NCBI GenBank assembly: GCA_003140175.1
Contig: PLJD01000052.1
Span: forward strand, 64,804 to 100,534
Direction: 5' to 3'
Length of the DNA stretch: 35,731 bases
Source of the DNA: Actinomycetota bacterium
GTDB lineage: Bacteria; Actinomycetota; Acidimicrobiia; IMCC26256; PALSA-555
This document shows, in pieces, positions 23,234 to 31,248 of the stretch (position 1 is the stretch's first letter; every line of letters begins with the position of its first letter). A program made the position numbers and the translations under genes. Below the pieces are notes generated by a model that was given only the letters and a program-made list of their open reading frames with translations, was not told the origin of the DNA and made no database searches.

Positions 23234-24000
23234 CCGAAGGAGGCGGCGCGGGCGATGCTGCTCCCGCCGTCGAGTTGCAGGTTGGCGCCGGTGAGGAGCT
23301 CCGACTCGCGGCTGGCCAGGTACACCGCGGCGAACGCGACGTCTCGGGCCTCGCCGAGGCGAGTGAGGTGCATCGCCTCGAGGCGGGTCCGCCGCTCCGG
23401 GGCGAGGTTCGTGTCGCGACGCTCGTTGACGACGTACCCCGGGCTGATCGTGTTGCAGCGGATCCCGGTCGGGGCGTACTCGACCGCTAAGACTCGCGTC
23501 AGCGCGTTCAGGGCGCCTTTGCTCGTCGCGTAGGCCGCGAGGCCCCCGCTCGGCCGCTCGGCCTGTCGAGACGACACGTTCACGATCGAGCCGTGCCCGG
23601 CGTCGACGAAGGCGGGGATCGCGGCGCGGGCGAGCCACATGGGGGCGGTGACGTTCACCCGCAGCGCGTGCTCCCAGTAGGGGGTGTCCATCTCCCCGAT
23701 GGTCGCGTCGTGCCCGTCGGGACTCGCGACCGCGTTGTTGACCAGGACGGTCAGCCCACCCCACCGGCGAGTCGCCGCGTGCACGAGCTCCTGGCAGGAG
23801 TCCTCGGCGCCGAGATCGGCGGCGAGGAACTCGGCCTCGCCGCCGCCGGCGACGATCTGTCGAACGACCGCCGCGCCACGTTCGGCGTCCCGGCCGTGGA
23901 CGCAGACCCGAGCCCCCTGCGCACCGAACTCGAGCGCGATGGCCTTGCCGATCCCGGCGGTGGAGCCCGTCACGAGCGCGATCTCCTCCGCGAGCCGCAC
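23230..24000 (-). CDS. Short-chain dehydrogenase/reductase
   Basis: 256 residues, classical SDR with TGSTAGIG (11-18), ADLG, NNAV (88-91), Ser143/144 in VNVSSRQAE, Tyr157 and Lys161 in YATSK, and CNTISPGYV, ending SELLTGANLQLDGGSS. HGRD after strand 2 suggests NADP(H) preference. GTG 24000 has TAGGGT 8 nt upstream. First gene of the operon SDR - alpha/beta fold - isomerase, each overlapping the next by 3-4 nt or sharing bases. Confidence 0.88.
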   Translation of the reverse strand: MRLAEEIALVTGSTAGIGKAIALEFGAQGARVCVHGRDAERGAAVVRQIVAGGGEAEFLAADLGAEDSCQELVHAATRRWGGLTVLVNNAVASPDGHDATIGEMDTPYWEHALRVNVTAPMWLARAAIPAFVDAGHGSIVNVSSRQAERPSGGLAAYATSKGALNALTRVLAVEYAPTGIRCNTISPGYVVNERRDTNLAPERRTRLEAMHLTRLGEARDVAFAAVYLASRESELLTGANLQLDGGSSIARAASFG

Positions 24001-24008
24001 GAGGCGGC

Positions 24009-24014
24009 ACCCTA
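24009..24014 (-). promoter_or_regulatory. -10 element (TAGGGT) before SDR operon
   Basis: TAGGGT on the reverse strand, 8 nt before GTG 24000. Confidence 0.45.
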
Positions 24015-24082
24015 CCGGGCGGGGTCGTGGCGGCGCCGCGCCGGAGGTCCCACGGGCCGCCCCCGGCCGCCAAGATGGGGAG

Positions 24083-24964
24083 GTGACCGAGGCGAGCGAG
24101 CCCCGAACCCGTCGGGTGTTGTGGATCGCGTTGGGCGTCAACGCGGTGTTCCTCGTGGTCGAGATCGTCGGCGGTCTGGTCTTCTCGTCGCTGGCGCTCC
24201 TCGCCGACGCCACCCACCTCGCCACCGACGTGATCGGTCTCGGCGTGGCGCTCGTCGCGCAGGTGCTCATGAGTCGGCCCGCTTCGGGGCGGCGCACCTT
24301 CGGCTTCCGGCGGGCCGAGGCCCTCGGTGCACAGGCCAACGCGGTATTGGTGCTGGGCGCCGCGGTGTGGATCGCCGTCGAGGCGGTCGGCCGCCTCGGG
24401 AGCCAGCACCACGTCGACGGGGCGGGTCTGCTGGTCGTCGCCGCGCTGGGGCTGGTGCTGAACGGAGGGGTCGCGGTCCTCCTGGCCCGACTGGGGGAGC
24501 GGAACCTAAACGTGCGCGCGGTCTTCGTCCACGTCGTCGCCGACGTGGCGACCTCGACCGCGGCAGTGCTGGCCGGGGTCGGGATCCTTGTCTTTGGCGC
24601 GGTCTGGCTCGACCCGGCGGCGTCGCTCGCGATTGGTGTCCTCATCGCCTGGTCGGCGTGGGGGCTGCTGCGCGACACCACCAACGTGTTGCTGGAAGCC
24701 GCGCCGCGCGACGTCGAGGTCGGCGACGTCGAGCGGACCCTCTCGACCGAGCCCGGTGTGGTGGCGGTGCATCACCTCCACGTCTGGGAGGTCGCCTCCG
24801 ACCTGCCGGCACTGTCGGCGCACGTCGTGCTCGAGGGGGCGCCGTCACTGCACGACGCCCAGGTCCGGGGCGAGGAGCTCAAGACCATGCTCATGGAGCG
24901 GTACGGCATCGCGCACGCCACGCTCGAACTCGAGTGTCACGAGTGCGACACGCCCGAGCACTGA
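24083..24964 (+). CDS. Cation diffusion facilitator (CDF) metal transporter
   Basis: 293 residues, six membrane helices followed by a cytoplasmic ferredoxin-like domain. Metal site A residues are clear: H45 and D49 in ADATHLATD (TM2) and H150 and D154 in VHVVADVATS (TM5). The HxxxD/HxxxD arrangement (rather than DxxxD) fits the Zn-type branch. The C-terminal domain has VVAVHHLHVWEV and LECHECDTPEH. Exports Zn2+ or a similar divalent metal by proton exchange in the family. GTG 24083 directly follows GGGGAG; CAAGAT (24071-24076) could be a -10. Divergent from the SDR operon. Confidence 0.92.
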   Translation: MTEASEPRTRRVLWIALGVNAVFLVVEIVGGLVFSSLALLADATHLATDVIGLGVALVAQVLMSRPASGRRTFGFRRAEALGAQANAVLVLGAAVWIAVEAVGRLGSQHHVDGAGLLVVAALGLVLNGGVAVLLARLGERNLNVRAVFVHVVADVATSTAAVLAGVGILVFGAVWLDPAASLAIGVLIAWSAWGLLRDTTNVLLEAAPRDVEVGDVERTLSTEPGVVAVHHLHVWEVASDLPALSAHVVLEGAPSLHDAQVRGEELKTMLMERYGIAHATLELECHECDTPEH

Positions 24965-24967
24965 GCC

Positions 24968-26056
24968 TCAGCCGCTCCCGGGGCTGGTCCCGGCGCCGGT
25001 GGCGGCTGGCACCGGGCGACGCTCGGGGACCGGACGGCGGCTGCGTTTCGGTGTCGCTCGCAGGCGGAGCGCGCCGACCGCGGCGACGCCGGTCCCGACG
25101 CCCAGCACCATCGCCACCTCGAAGCGCTCCCACCAGTGGGGCAGGCTCGTCGGCAGCTGGGACCGGAACAGCGTCGTGACGTTGGCGAGCCCGCCGGCGA
25201 GGGCGAGGAACAGCCCGCCGAGGAGGAGCAGGGGCGCCGCGGCCGAGACCCCGCGCCGCACGACCCAGACCAGCGCGAGCGCGCCGACCGCCATGCCCCC
25301 CAGCGCGTAGGCGACCGCGGCGAGCTTCGTGGCGCCCGCGATGGTGGTCCCGCCCCAGATGCCGACCACGTACGCAGTCTCCCCGACGATCATCGCGACG
25401 AGGGCCACCGCGATGGCGGGCCGGGCCAGGCGGGTGAAGGCGAGGGCCAGGATCAGGGCGCCGAGCACGACGGTGGTCGCAAGCCAGGGCCACGGCGACG
25501 GGCCGGGGATCCACTCCACGACGCCGCGCACGGTGATGGGGGTCCCGTCGCGCACTAGCCCCAATGTCCAGCGCTGCACCAGGTGGGGGGAGCCCGGATG
25601 GGCTTGCACCTCCGGCGGGTAGGTCGGTGCCAGCCAGTGCGCGCGGTGGTCGTGCCAACGGGCCCGGGTGCCGCCCTCCACCCGCCGCCACTCGGGCGCC
25701 AGGGCCGGATTCGCCGAACGGGGCACGGGCACGTTGCCGGTTCGGGTGCGGTTCAGGTACACGGCCGGCGAGCGGAGGTTCTCGTACACGCCGCTCGGAC
25801 CGACCCGCAGGTAGGGCTCACCCTGGTAGCCGAGGACGGTGATGGTGGTGCCGGTGTTGTTGTCCAGCTCAAGCTTGTTGCCGAGGTCGTCGACCCGCAT
25901 CTGCAACCCGCGCACCGCGGGGGAGATGCTTGTGATCACCGTCGTGAAGTTGCTCGGCTGGATTCCCGACACGCCATGCGCACCGGCGGGCTCCGCCGCG
26001 AGGAGCACCGTGCCGACGCCGAGGAGCAAGGCGAGGACCGCGTGGCGGGTGCGCAT
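24968..26056 (-). CDS. Exported/membrane protein of unknown function coupled to an ECF sigma factor
   Basis: 362 residues. A signal peptide (residues 1-26, ending PAGAHG) leads into an extracellular beta-rich domain (about 27-185) with segments VRGLQMRVDDLGNKLELDN, VLGYQGEPYLRVGPSGVYENLRSPAVYLNR and a Trp-containing HWLAPTYPPEVQAHP. Five or six membrane helices follow (about 190-335), then an Arg/Pro-rich tail. The extracellular wording recurs in actinobacterial proteins without known function. Its ATG (26054-26056) shares a base with the sigma factor's TGA, so translation is coupled. No anti-sigma zinc finger or N-terminal cytoplasmic domain is visible. Confidence 0.75.
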   Translation of the reverse strand: MRTRHAVLALLLGVGTVLLAAEPAGAHGVSGIQPSNFTTVITSISPAVRGLQMRVDDLGNKLELDNNTGTTITVLGYQGEPYLRVGPSGVYENLRSPAVYLNRTRTGNVPVPRSANPALAPEWRRVEGGTRARWHDHRAHWLAPTYPPEVQAHPGSPHLVQRWTLGLVRDGTPITVRGVVEWIPGPSPWPWLATTVVLGALILALAFTRLARPAIAVALVAMIVGETAYVVGIWGGTTIAGATKLAAVAYALGGMAVGALALVWVVRRGVSAAAPLLLLGGLFLALAGGLANVTTLFRSQLPTSLPHWWERFEVAMVLGVGTGVAAVGALRLRATPKRSRRPVPERRPVPAATGAGTSPGSG

Positions 26057-26580
26057 CAGCTAGCGGCCGCGTCGCGGAGTCGCTCGATGAGCTCGCCGCG
26101 CGCGCGGGCGACCCGCGACCGGATCGTTCCGGCCGGCACCCCGCAGACCACCCCCGCTTCCTCGTAGGAGCAGCCGAGCAGCTGGGTCAGCACGAAGGCC
26201 TCCCGGCGGCTGGCCTCGAGCTCGCCGACGAGTGCGGCGATGGCGTGCGCCGACGACGGGTCGGGGGCCTCGAGGAGGGTCGGGATCCCGGCCAGGCGGC
26301 CATGGAGGCGGGCCCGTCGGCCCCGCCGGCGGAGGGCGTCGACCGCGGCGCGGCGGGCGATGGCGAGGAGCCAGGTCCGGGCGCTCGAGTCTTGACGGAA
26401 GGCGGGCAGCGCCCGCCACGCCCGGATGAAGACGTCCTGGGTGACGTCGTCGGCTTCGTCGGGGCCGATCTGGTGCGCGACGAATCGCCACACCTCGGCC
26501 TGGCTGGCCTCGATGAAGGCACGCAGCGCGACCCGCTCGCCGTCGCGGGCGGCCAGCGCCAAGCGCGTCAGCTCGTCCAC
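26056..26580 (-). CDS. RNA polymerase sigma factor, ECF (sigma-70 family)
   Basis: 174 residues. Region 2 reads QIGPDEADDVTQDVFIRAWRALPAFR followed by SARTWLLAIARRAAVDALRR, and region 4 reads EAFVLTQLLGCSYEEAGVVCGVPAGTIRSRVARARGELIERLR. The DDVTQDVFI and P.GT..SR motifs are standard. GTG 26580 is preferred to ATG 26619 because TAGGGT is 7 nt upstream of it. Downstream and coupled is a membrane protein rather than a classic anti-sigma. Confidence 0.9.
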   Translation of the reverse strand: MDELTRLALAARDGERVALRAFIEASQAEVWRFVAHQIGPDEADDVTQDVFIRAWRALPAFRQDSSARTWLLAIARRAAVDALRRRGRRARLHGRLAGIPTLLEAPDPSSAHAIAALVGELEASRREAFVLTQLLGCSYEEAGVVCGVPAGTIRSRVARARGELIERLRDAAAS

Positions 26581-26587
26581 CGAAGCG

Positions 26588-26593
26588 ACCCTA
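26588..26593 (-). promoter_or_regulatory. -10 element (TAGGGT) before ECF sigma gene
   Basis: TAGGGT on the reverse strand, 7 nt before GTG 26580. Confidence 0.45.
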
Positions 26594-26654
26594 CCGAGGG
26601 GGGCCGTCGCGGTGGGCATCGCCCCGAACGGCCGCCAACCGTCGGCGGGTCGGG

Positions 26655-27089
26655 TCAGGCACAGCGCCGGCAGAGGCCGACCAGGTCCACCCGGTGGGCC
26701 TGGGTCCGGAAGCCCGTCGAGCGGGTCACCTGGTCGATGGCGTGGCGCAGCGACTGCTCGAGGCGGGCGTTGGGTGGCACGTCTTCGACAGTGCCGCACG
26801 ACGAGCAGATGAGGTGATGGTGATGGCCGACGAGGTCCTCGGCGAGCTCGAAGCGCGTGAACTCGTCGGTGGTGACGATGCGGTGCACCACGCCGGCCTG
26901 TTCGAGGACCACGAGGTTGCGATAGACGCTGCTTTGGGCGAGGCCGTCGCGGGCGTCGAGGACCTCGGGGATGGTCAGCGGGCGGGGTGCCGCGACGAGC
27001 ACGTCGAGGACGGCCTCGCGGTTCGGCGTGAGGCGCTGATGCACGCGGCGCAACCGTGACTCGACCGTCTCGCGGAGATCGTCGATCAC
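26655..27089 (-). CDS. Fur-family metal-responsive regulator
   Basis: 144 residues. The winged helix (RLTPNREAVLDVLVAAPRPLTIPEVL, SSVYRNLVVLEQAGVVHRI) is followed by the metal and dimer region HHHHLICSSCG and a C-terminal CRRC. Zinc site cysteines are C95, C98, C140 and C143; H89-H92 provide regulatory metal ligands. Whether it senses Fe, Zn or peroxide is not decidable from sequence alone. GTG 27089 has TACACT 7 nt upstream. Divergent from the SirB1-like gene, with overlapping -10 elements. Confidence 0.9.
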   Translation of the reverse strand: MIDDLRETVESRLRRVHQRLTPNREAVLDVLVAAPRPLTIPEVLDARDGLAQSSVYRNLVVLEQAGVVHRIVTTDEFTRFELAEDLVGHHHHLICSSCGTVEDVPPNARLEQSLRHAIDQVTRSTGFRTQAHRVDLVGLCRRCA

Positions 27090-27096
27090 GATCGCG

Positions 27097-27106
27097 AGTG
27101 TACCGT
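27097..27106. promoter_or_regulatory. Overlapping divergent -10 elements (bidirectional promoter)
   Basis: On the reverse strand TACACT (27097-27102) lies 7 nt before GTG 27089 of the Fur gene. On the forward strand TACCGT (27101-27106) lies 8 nt before ATG 27115. The two hexamers share the central TA. Both genes would be leaderless from one melting site. Confidence 0.45.
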
Positions 27107-27114
27107 CGGGTGTG

Positions 27115-27882
27115 ATGAATCCGACTGAGTCGTTCACTCGACTCGTGCGACGCGCGGACGTCGAGATTCCGCTTGCGGAAGCGGCGCTGCTCATCGCCGC
27201 GCACGATCATGACCTCGACGTCGCGGCGCAGCTCGACGCGCTCGACGACTTGGCGCGGGAGGCACCACCGACGGTGGAGGGCCTCGCTCGGTTCCTCTTC
27301 GTGGAACAGCGGTTCGCGGGCAACGACGTCGACTACGCCGATCCGCGCAATTCGTTTCTCGACGAGGTGCTCCGCCGGCGTCTCGGGATCCCGATCACCC
27401 TCAGCGTCCTCATGGTCGAGGTGGGCCGCCGCTCCGGCCTCGCGCTGCACGGTGTCGGGATGCCGGGCCACTTCCTCGTCGGTGCCGAGCGGGGGACGTT
27501 CATCGACGCGTTCGACGGTGGCGCGGTCCTCGACGAGCGCGGCTGTCGCGACGTATTCGAACGGCTCCAACCCGGCGCGGCGTGGCATCCCAGCTATCTC
27601 ACGCCGGTCGAGCCGAGGGCGATCCTCGTCCGCATGCTCGCCAACCTCGTCCATACCTTCGTCGAGCGCTCACCCGCCGACGCGGTGTGGGCGTTGCAGC
27701 TGCGGCTCGCCGTCCCCGGCGTCGCCCCTGACGAGCGGCGCCACGCCGCCGCGCTGCTGGGGACGCTCGGCCGGTTCGAGGAGGCCGCCGCCGTGCTCGA
27801 CGACGTCGCCGGTGAGCTCGACGAGTCGGGAGCCGCCCGGGCTCGTGAGGACGCGGTCCGTCTGCGCGCCCGCGCCAACTGA
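27115..27882 (+). CDS. SirB1-type transglutaminase-like protein
   Basis: 255 residues. The central domain LARFLFVEQRFAGNDVDYADPRNSFLDEVLRRRLGIPITLSVLMVEVGRRSGLALHGVGMPGHFLVG is the SirB1/PF13369 domain (NSFL..VL.RR.GIPI.LS.L..EV..R.GL...GV..PGHFLV). A C-terminal region with TPR-like helices follows (ILVRMLANLVHTFVERSPADAVWALQLRLAV). The usual catalytic Cys of transglutaminases is not evident, as is common in this family. Function is unknown. ATG 27115 is preferred to the adjacent GTG 27112. Confidence 0.85.
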   Translation: MNPTESFTRLVRRADVEIPLAEAALLIAAHDHDLDVAAQLDALDDLAREAPPTVEGLARFLFVEQRFAGNDVDYADPRNSFLDEVLRRRLGIPITLSVLMVEVGRRSGLALHGVGMPGHFLVGAERGTFIDAFDGGAVLDERGCRDVFERLQPGAAWHPSYLTPVEPRAILVRMLANLVHTFVERSPADAVWALQLRLAVPGVAPDERRHAAALLGTLGRFEEAAAVLDDVAGELDESGAARAREDAVRLRARAN

Positions 27883-27900
27883 GCGCACCGCGGGTTCGCG

Positions 27901-28518
27901 ATGGATCAACTGCTCCCGATGTTCCCGCTCGGCACCGTCTTGTTTCCCCACGCGGTGTTGCCGCTGCACGTGTTCGAACCGCGCTACCGGACCCTCACCG
28001 AGCATTGCCTCGCCGGTGATTCCAGCTTCGGCGTGGTGCTCATCGAACGGGGCAGCGAGGTCGGCGGCGGCGAGGTCCGCTTCGACGTCGGGACCGTCGC
28101 CCGCATCGTGCAGGCCGGCCGCCTCGACGACGGCCGCTGGGTGCTCGTGACGATGGGGGAACGTCGCGTGCGAGTGCGCCGCTGGCTCCCCGACGACCCC
28201 TACCCCCTCGCCGAGGTCGAGACGCTCACCGACCCGCCCGTCGCGGCGGACCGCAACGCCGTCCCCGAGATCGCGCGGGCTCTGCGGCGCGTGCTGGCCC
28301 TGCGGGCCGAGCTCGGCGAGGCGGTCGCCGGGGTCGACGTCGGTCTCTCCGACGACCCGGTGCGGGCGTCGTTCGAGGCCTGCGGCCTCGCCTCGTTCGG
28401 GCCCCTCGACGCCCAGGGCCTCCTCGAGCTCGACGACACCGGCGCACGCCTGGCCCGCCTCGAGACGATGCTGCGCGACGAGGGCACCATGCTCGAGCTG
28501 CGCCTCGCCAGCTCGTGA
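27901..28518 (+). CDS. Lon substrate-binding (LON) domain protein
   Basis: 205 residues consisting only of the N-terminal substrate-binding domain of Lon proteases, without ATPase or protease parts. The start MFPLGTVLFPHAVLPLHVFEPRYRTLTEHCLAGDSSFGVVLI is diagnostic, followed by VGTVARIVQAGRLDDGRWVLVTMGERRVRV. Stand-alone LON proteins of this size are common in actinobacteria and are presumed to bind misfolded or specific proteins (family knowledge, not shown). It starts 18 nt after the SirB1-like gene, so the two probably share an mRNA. Confidence 0.88.
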   Translation: MDQLLPMFPLGTVLFPHAVLPLHVFEPRYRTLTEHCLAGDSSFGVVLIERGSEVGGGEVRFDVGTVARIVQAGRLDDGRWVLVTMGERRVRVRRWLPDDPYPLAEVETLTDPPVAADRNAVPEIARALRRVLALRAELGEAVAGVDVGLSDDPVRASFEACGLASFGPLDAQGLLELDDTGARLARLETMLRDEGTMLELRLASS

Positions 28519-28531
28519 ACCGACCGCCGCG

Positions 28532-28537
28532 TACGCT
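28532..28537 (+). promoter_or_regulatory. -10 element (TACGCT) before the microprotein gene
   Basis: TACGCT, 7 nt before GTG 28545, the same spacing as at several neighbours. Confidence 0.4.
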
Positions 28538-28544
28538 GACCATC

Positions 28545-28685
28545 GTGGAGACGCCCAGGTCGCCGGGGCCCGACGAGGAGACCGACCGCGACCTCGGCGC
28601 GCTCGAGCACGCCGAGCACGAGCTCGCCGAGCTCGAGCGAGAGCTGCACCGAATCGAGGGCACCGAGGAGACCCCCGAAGGGTGA
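28545..28685 (+). CDS. 46-residue acidic coiled-coil microprotein
   Basis: GTG 28545 to TGA 28683-28685 encodes 46 residues: METPRSPGPDEETDRDLGAL followed by a helix of Glu/Leu/His heptad type (EHAEHELAELERELHRIEG) and an acidic end. It is very rich in Glu, lacks Cys and hydrophobic core residues other than heptad Leu/Ile, and is probably a single amphipathic helix that dimerises or binds a partner. TACGCT 7 nt upstream gives a leaderless start, and the TGA overlaps the GTG of the MoaD-like gene (GTGA), so translation is coupled. No family recognised. Confidence 0.6.
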   Translation: METPRSPGPDEETDRDLGALEHAEHELAELERELHRIEGTEETPEG

Positions 28686-28963
28686 CGCAGCTCGGTCGCG
28701 TCGCGCCGGGAGGCGTCCGGGTGTTCTTCTTCGCCGCCGCGGGGGACGCCGTCGGCCACCGCAGGCTCACCGTCGCGCCCCAGCCGCTCGGCACGCTTCT
28801 CGACGCGCTCCGCGGCGAGTACGGCCCCGCGCTCGGCGCGGTGCTCGACGCCGCCCGGGTCTGGGTCAACGGCGAGGACCCCCTCGACGGCGACGCCACC
28901 GTGCTCCAAGCCGGCGACGAGGTCGCGGTCGTGCCTCCGGTCAGTGGCGGCGCGCTCCCATAG
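28682..28963 (+). CDS. MoaD/ThiS-family ubiquitin-like protein with a blocked C-terminus
   Basis: 93 residues, beta-grasp fold with VRVFFFAAAGDAVGHRR, LGTLLDALRGEYG, VWVNGEDPLDGDATVLQAGDEVAVVPPVSGG. The PPVSGG tail is the MoaD signature, but three further residues (ALP) follow the di-glycine, which is normally the exact C-terminus used for adenylation and thiocarboxylation. It would need trimming, as for proteins processed by JAMM-type peptidases, or may not act as a sulfur carrier. GTG 28682 overlaps the microprotein stop. No moaE, moeB or thiF is nearby. Confidence 0.8.
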   Translation: MTQLGRVAPGGVRVFFFAAAGDAVGHRRLTVAPQPLGTLLDALRGEYGPALGAVLDAARVWVNGEDPLDGDATVLQAGDEVAVVPPVSGGALP

Positions 28964-29057
28964 TGCCGCCACCAGCCGTGGTCCCGTCGCTGGTCGTCCC
29001 GGCAACGTGGTGTGATGCTGGCCGAACCGCGCAGGAGTTGAACCGGGGGCGAGGCTG

Positions 29058-30359
29058 GTGACCAGGCGCACGCAAGCATCCGGCATCCCGCCCGCCCTCC
29101 AAGACGACTCGCCGGCCGTTGTGAACTGCCTGCTGCATAGGGGCGCGGTCAGCGGCGAGGCGTTGCCGGCCACGGTCCTGGATCTCGCGGCGCGCGGGCT
29201 GCTCGCGCTCGAAGAGCTCGCTCCCAGGGAGTTGCTCTGCCGATTGCGCGGCGACGCGGAGACCGCCAGCCTGGATCCCTACGAGCGGAGTGCGCTCGCG
29301 CTGCTCGAGAGTCGTGCGGTCGGGGGGACGGTGCCGGCCGACGCGCTCTGCGTCGGGGTCCTGGACGAGCAGGATCGCTGGTGGCGCATGTTTTCGAACG
29401 ATGTCCGCCGGACCGCCTCGAAGGAGTACTTCGGAGTCAGTGGGCAGTGGGGGCTGGTGGGATCGCTGACGCCACTGGGCTGGACGCTGGCCGTCCTGGT
29501 CGTCGCCGCGTTCGGGGTGGCGCTGTTGACCCCCAGTCTGCTGTTCGGGACGCTGGCCTGGGTCGTCGGGCTCGTGGTGGCCGGTGGGTTCGCCGTCCGC
29601 GGCGGTTCGCGGTTCGGCCTGAGCTACCGCAACCGAGTCGGCCGGCAGCGGGTTCGTGACTGGAGGGACGTTCGCCAGCGGCTCGCCGCGGGAGACTTCG
29701 AGGATGTCTCCGCGGCGGGCGTGACGCTCTGGGGACGGGACCTCGCCTACGCGGCTGCGTTGGGGATGGGTCGGACCGCGTGTCGAGGATTGCCGTTTGG
29801 TGTCGAGAGTGCGTCCAGCACCTGGGTTCGGCGCGCCGGGCTCTGGCACCCGGCCCGGGTGCGCTACCCCCGACGGATCCCTCCCGGGTGGGGACGGAGG
29901 CCGCGGCAGGCCGCCGCGATCGGCGTGACCGGTCTCCTGGGTGCCGCCGCGGTCCTGATCGTGGCCGCCACCAGCGGAGCCTGGTCCATGGCCCCCCCGT
30001 TCTCGACCGCGGTCGCGCACGCCGTCGGGGACCCCAAGCCGGTGCTGGTCGGCATCGTCGTGGTGCTCGGTCTCATGAGTGGTTGGGAGCTGTGGGCGGC
30101 GATCACCGACCTCGTGCGTGCACCGAGGCGCGTCGAGGGCGTCGTCGTCGGACGGTGGGTCCGCCACGGCGGCCGATTCAACCCGTGGGGTGATCTCGTC
30201 CCGCTTCGCTGGTACGTCGCGGTGGACGATGGCAGCGCGTCGACGATCCGGGGCTGGCGGACCAGTCGACACGAGCTCGAGTCGGTCCAGCGGGGCGAGC
30301 CGGTCAGCGCAGAGGTCACGGCGCGCCTCGGCTACGTGCGGGATCTCGAATCGCGCTGA
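29058..30359 (+). CDS. Membrane protein of unknown function, DUF2207-like
   Basis: 433 residues. The N-terminal part (about 15-105) reads PAVVNCLLHRGAVSGEALPATVLDLAARGLLALEE, YERSALALLESRAVGGTVPADAL, a winged-helix-like pattern seen in the cytoplasmic part of DUF2207 proteins. Two adjacent membrane helices follow (about 135-180), a cytoplasmic stretch with RQRVRDWRDVRQRLAAGDFEDVSAAG, then two more helices (about 290-340) and a beta-rich C-terminus with RRVEGVVVGRWVRHGG. GTG 29058 has GAGG 3 nt upstream. No partner genes; function unknown. Confidence 0.65.
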   Translation: MTRRTQASGIPPALQDDSPAVVNCLLHRGAVSGEALPATVLDLAARGLLALEELAPRELLCRLRGDAETASLDPYERSALALLESRAVGGTVPADALCVGVLDEQDRWWRMFSNDVRRTASKEYFGVSGQWGLVGSLTPLGWTLAVLVVAAFGVALLTPSLLFGTLAWVVGLVVAGGFAVRGGSRFGLSYRNRVGRQRVRDWRDVRQRLAAGDFEDVSAAGVTLWGRDLAYAAALGMGRTACRGLPFGVESASSTWVRRAGLWHPARVRYPRRIPPGWGRRPRQAAAIGVTGLLGAAAVLIVAATSGAWSMAPPFSTAVAHAVGDPKPVLVGIVVVLGLMSGWELWAAITDLVRAPRRVEGVVVGRWVRHGGRFNPWGDLVPLRWYVAVDDGSASTIRGWRTSRHELESVQRGEPVSAEVTARLGYVRDLESR

Positions 30360-30370
30360 CCCACCGCGGG

Positions 30371-31237
30371 TCAGGCACTGGCCCGAGGGTCGAACCGGCC
30401 CGCGGCGCGGACCAGCCACGCGGCGCCGGGGAGTACCAGCCCCTGGGGAGTCGCGAACTCCGCCAGCGCGTCGCGCACCGCGTCCAGCGCGCGCCGCTCG
30501 ACGTCGACGGGCACGCCGGTCAACGCCGAACGCCCGAGGGACCCGCCGCGCACGACTGCCACGACCTCCTCGAGGGACCCACCGTCGCCGAGCAGCACCG
30601 GTGTCGTCACCGCGTCGAGCGTCACGTTCTCCCACCCGGAGTCCACGAGCACCGAGACCAGCTCGTCGGCGTTCGCGAGCGAGAACGGGCCGGGCTGGTC
30701 GGGCCGCGCGAGGTCGCCGATCGGTGTGACCCGGGCGAGGGCCTCGGCCGGGACTCGCATCCAGTCGTTGTGCTCGAGGCCCTGCCAGCACACCGCGGCG
30801 AGCCGGCCCCGGTCTGGGGCCAGCGTGCCGCGCAGGTTCGCGAACGCGGCCCGCGGATCCTCGAAGAACATCACGCCGAACCGGCTGAGGACCACATCGA
30901 AGTCCTCGGGGAGCTGCACGGTCTGCGCGTCGGCGACGCGGAACTCAACGTTGCGGGCACCCGTGGCCTGGGCCCGGGCGCGTGCCCGGTCGATCAGCGG
31001 CGCGGCGAGGTCCACGCCGAGCACCGCGGGCGCGGTCCGCGCCGCCGCGAGGGCGGTGGTGCCGGTGCCGCAGCCGACATCCAGGACCCGTTCGTGCGGC
31101 TCGAGCGCCGCGCCGGCGAGGAGCGCTACGCCGAACGGCTCGAGCTGGCGGTCGTAGGCCGCCTCGTGCTCGATCCAGTGGCGGCCTCCGGCACCGCCCC
31201 AGCGCTCCGCTTGCGCGGCGTTGGGTGGCTCGGCCAC
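30371..31237 (-). CDS. Class I SAM-dependent methyltransferase
   Basis: 288 residues. Motif I VLDVGCGTGTTALAAA binds SAM, followed by VLGVDLAAPLIDRARARAQATGARNVEFRVADAQ, FDVVLSRFGVMFFEDPRAAFANLRGTLAPDRGRLAAVCWQ (UbiE/Methyltransf_11 pattern) and a variable C-terminal domain. The N-terminus NAAQAERWGGAGGRHWIEHEAAYD is typical of this subgroup. The acceptor substrate is unknown. GTG 31237 lies 11 nt after the sodA stop, so they are co-transcribed. Confidence 0.88.
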   Translation of the reverse strand: MAEPPNAAQAERWGGAGGRHWIEHEAAYDRQLEPFGVALLAGAALEPHERVLDVGCGTGTTALAAARTAPAVLGVDLAAPLIDRARARAQATGARNVEFRVADAQTVQLPEDFDVVLSRFGVMFFEDPRAAFANLRGTLAPDRGRLAAVCWQGLEHNDWMRVPAEALARVTPIGDLARPDQPGPFSLANADELVSVLVDSGWENVTLDAVTTPVLLGDGGSLEEVVAVVRGGSLGRSALTGVPVDVERRALDAVRDALAEFATPQGLVLPGAAWLVRAAGRFDPRASA

Positions 31238-31248
31238 GAGCCGCTCGG

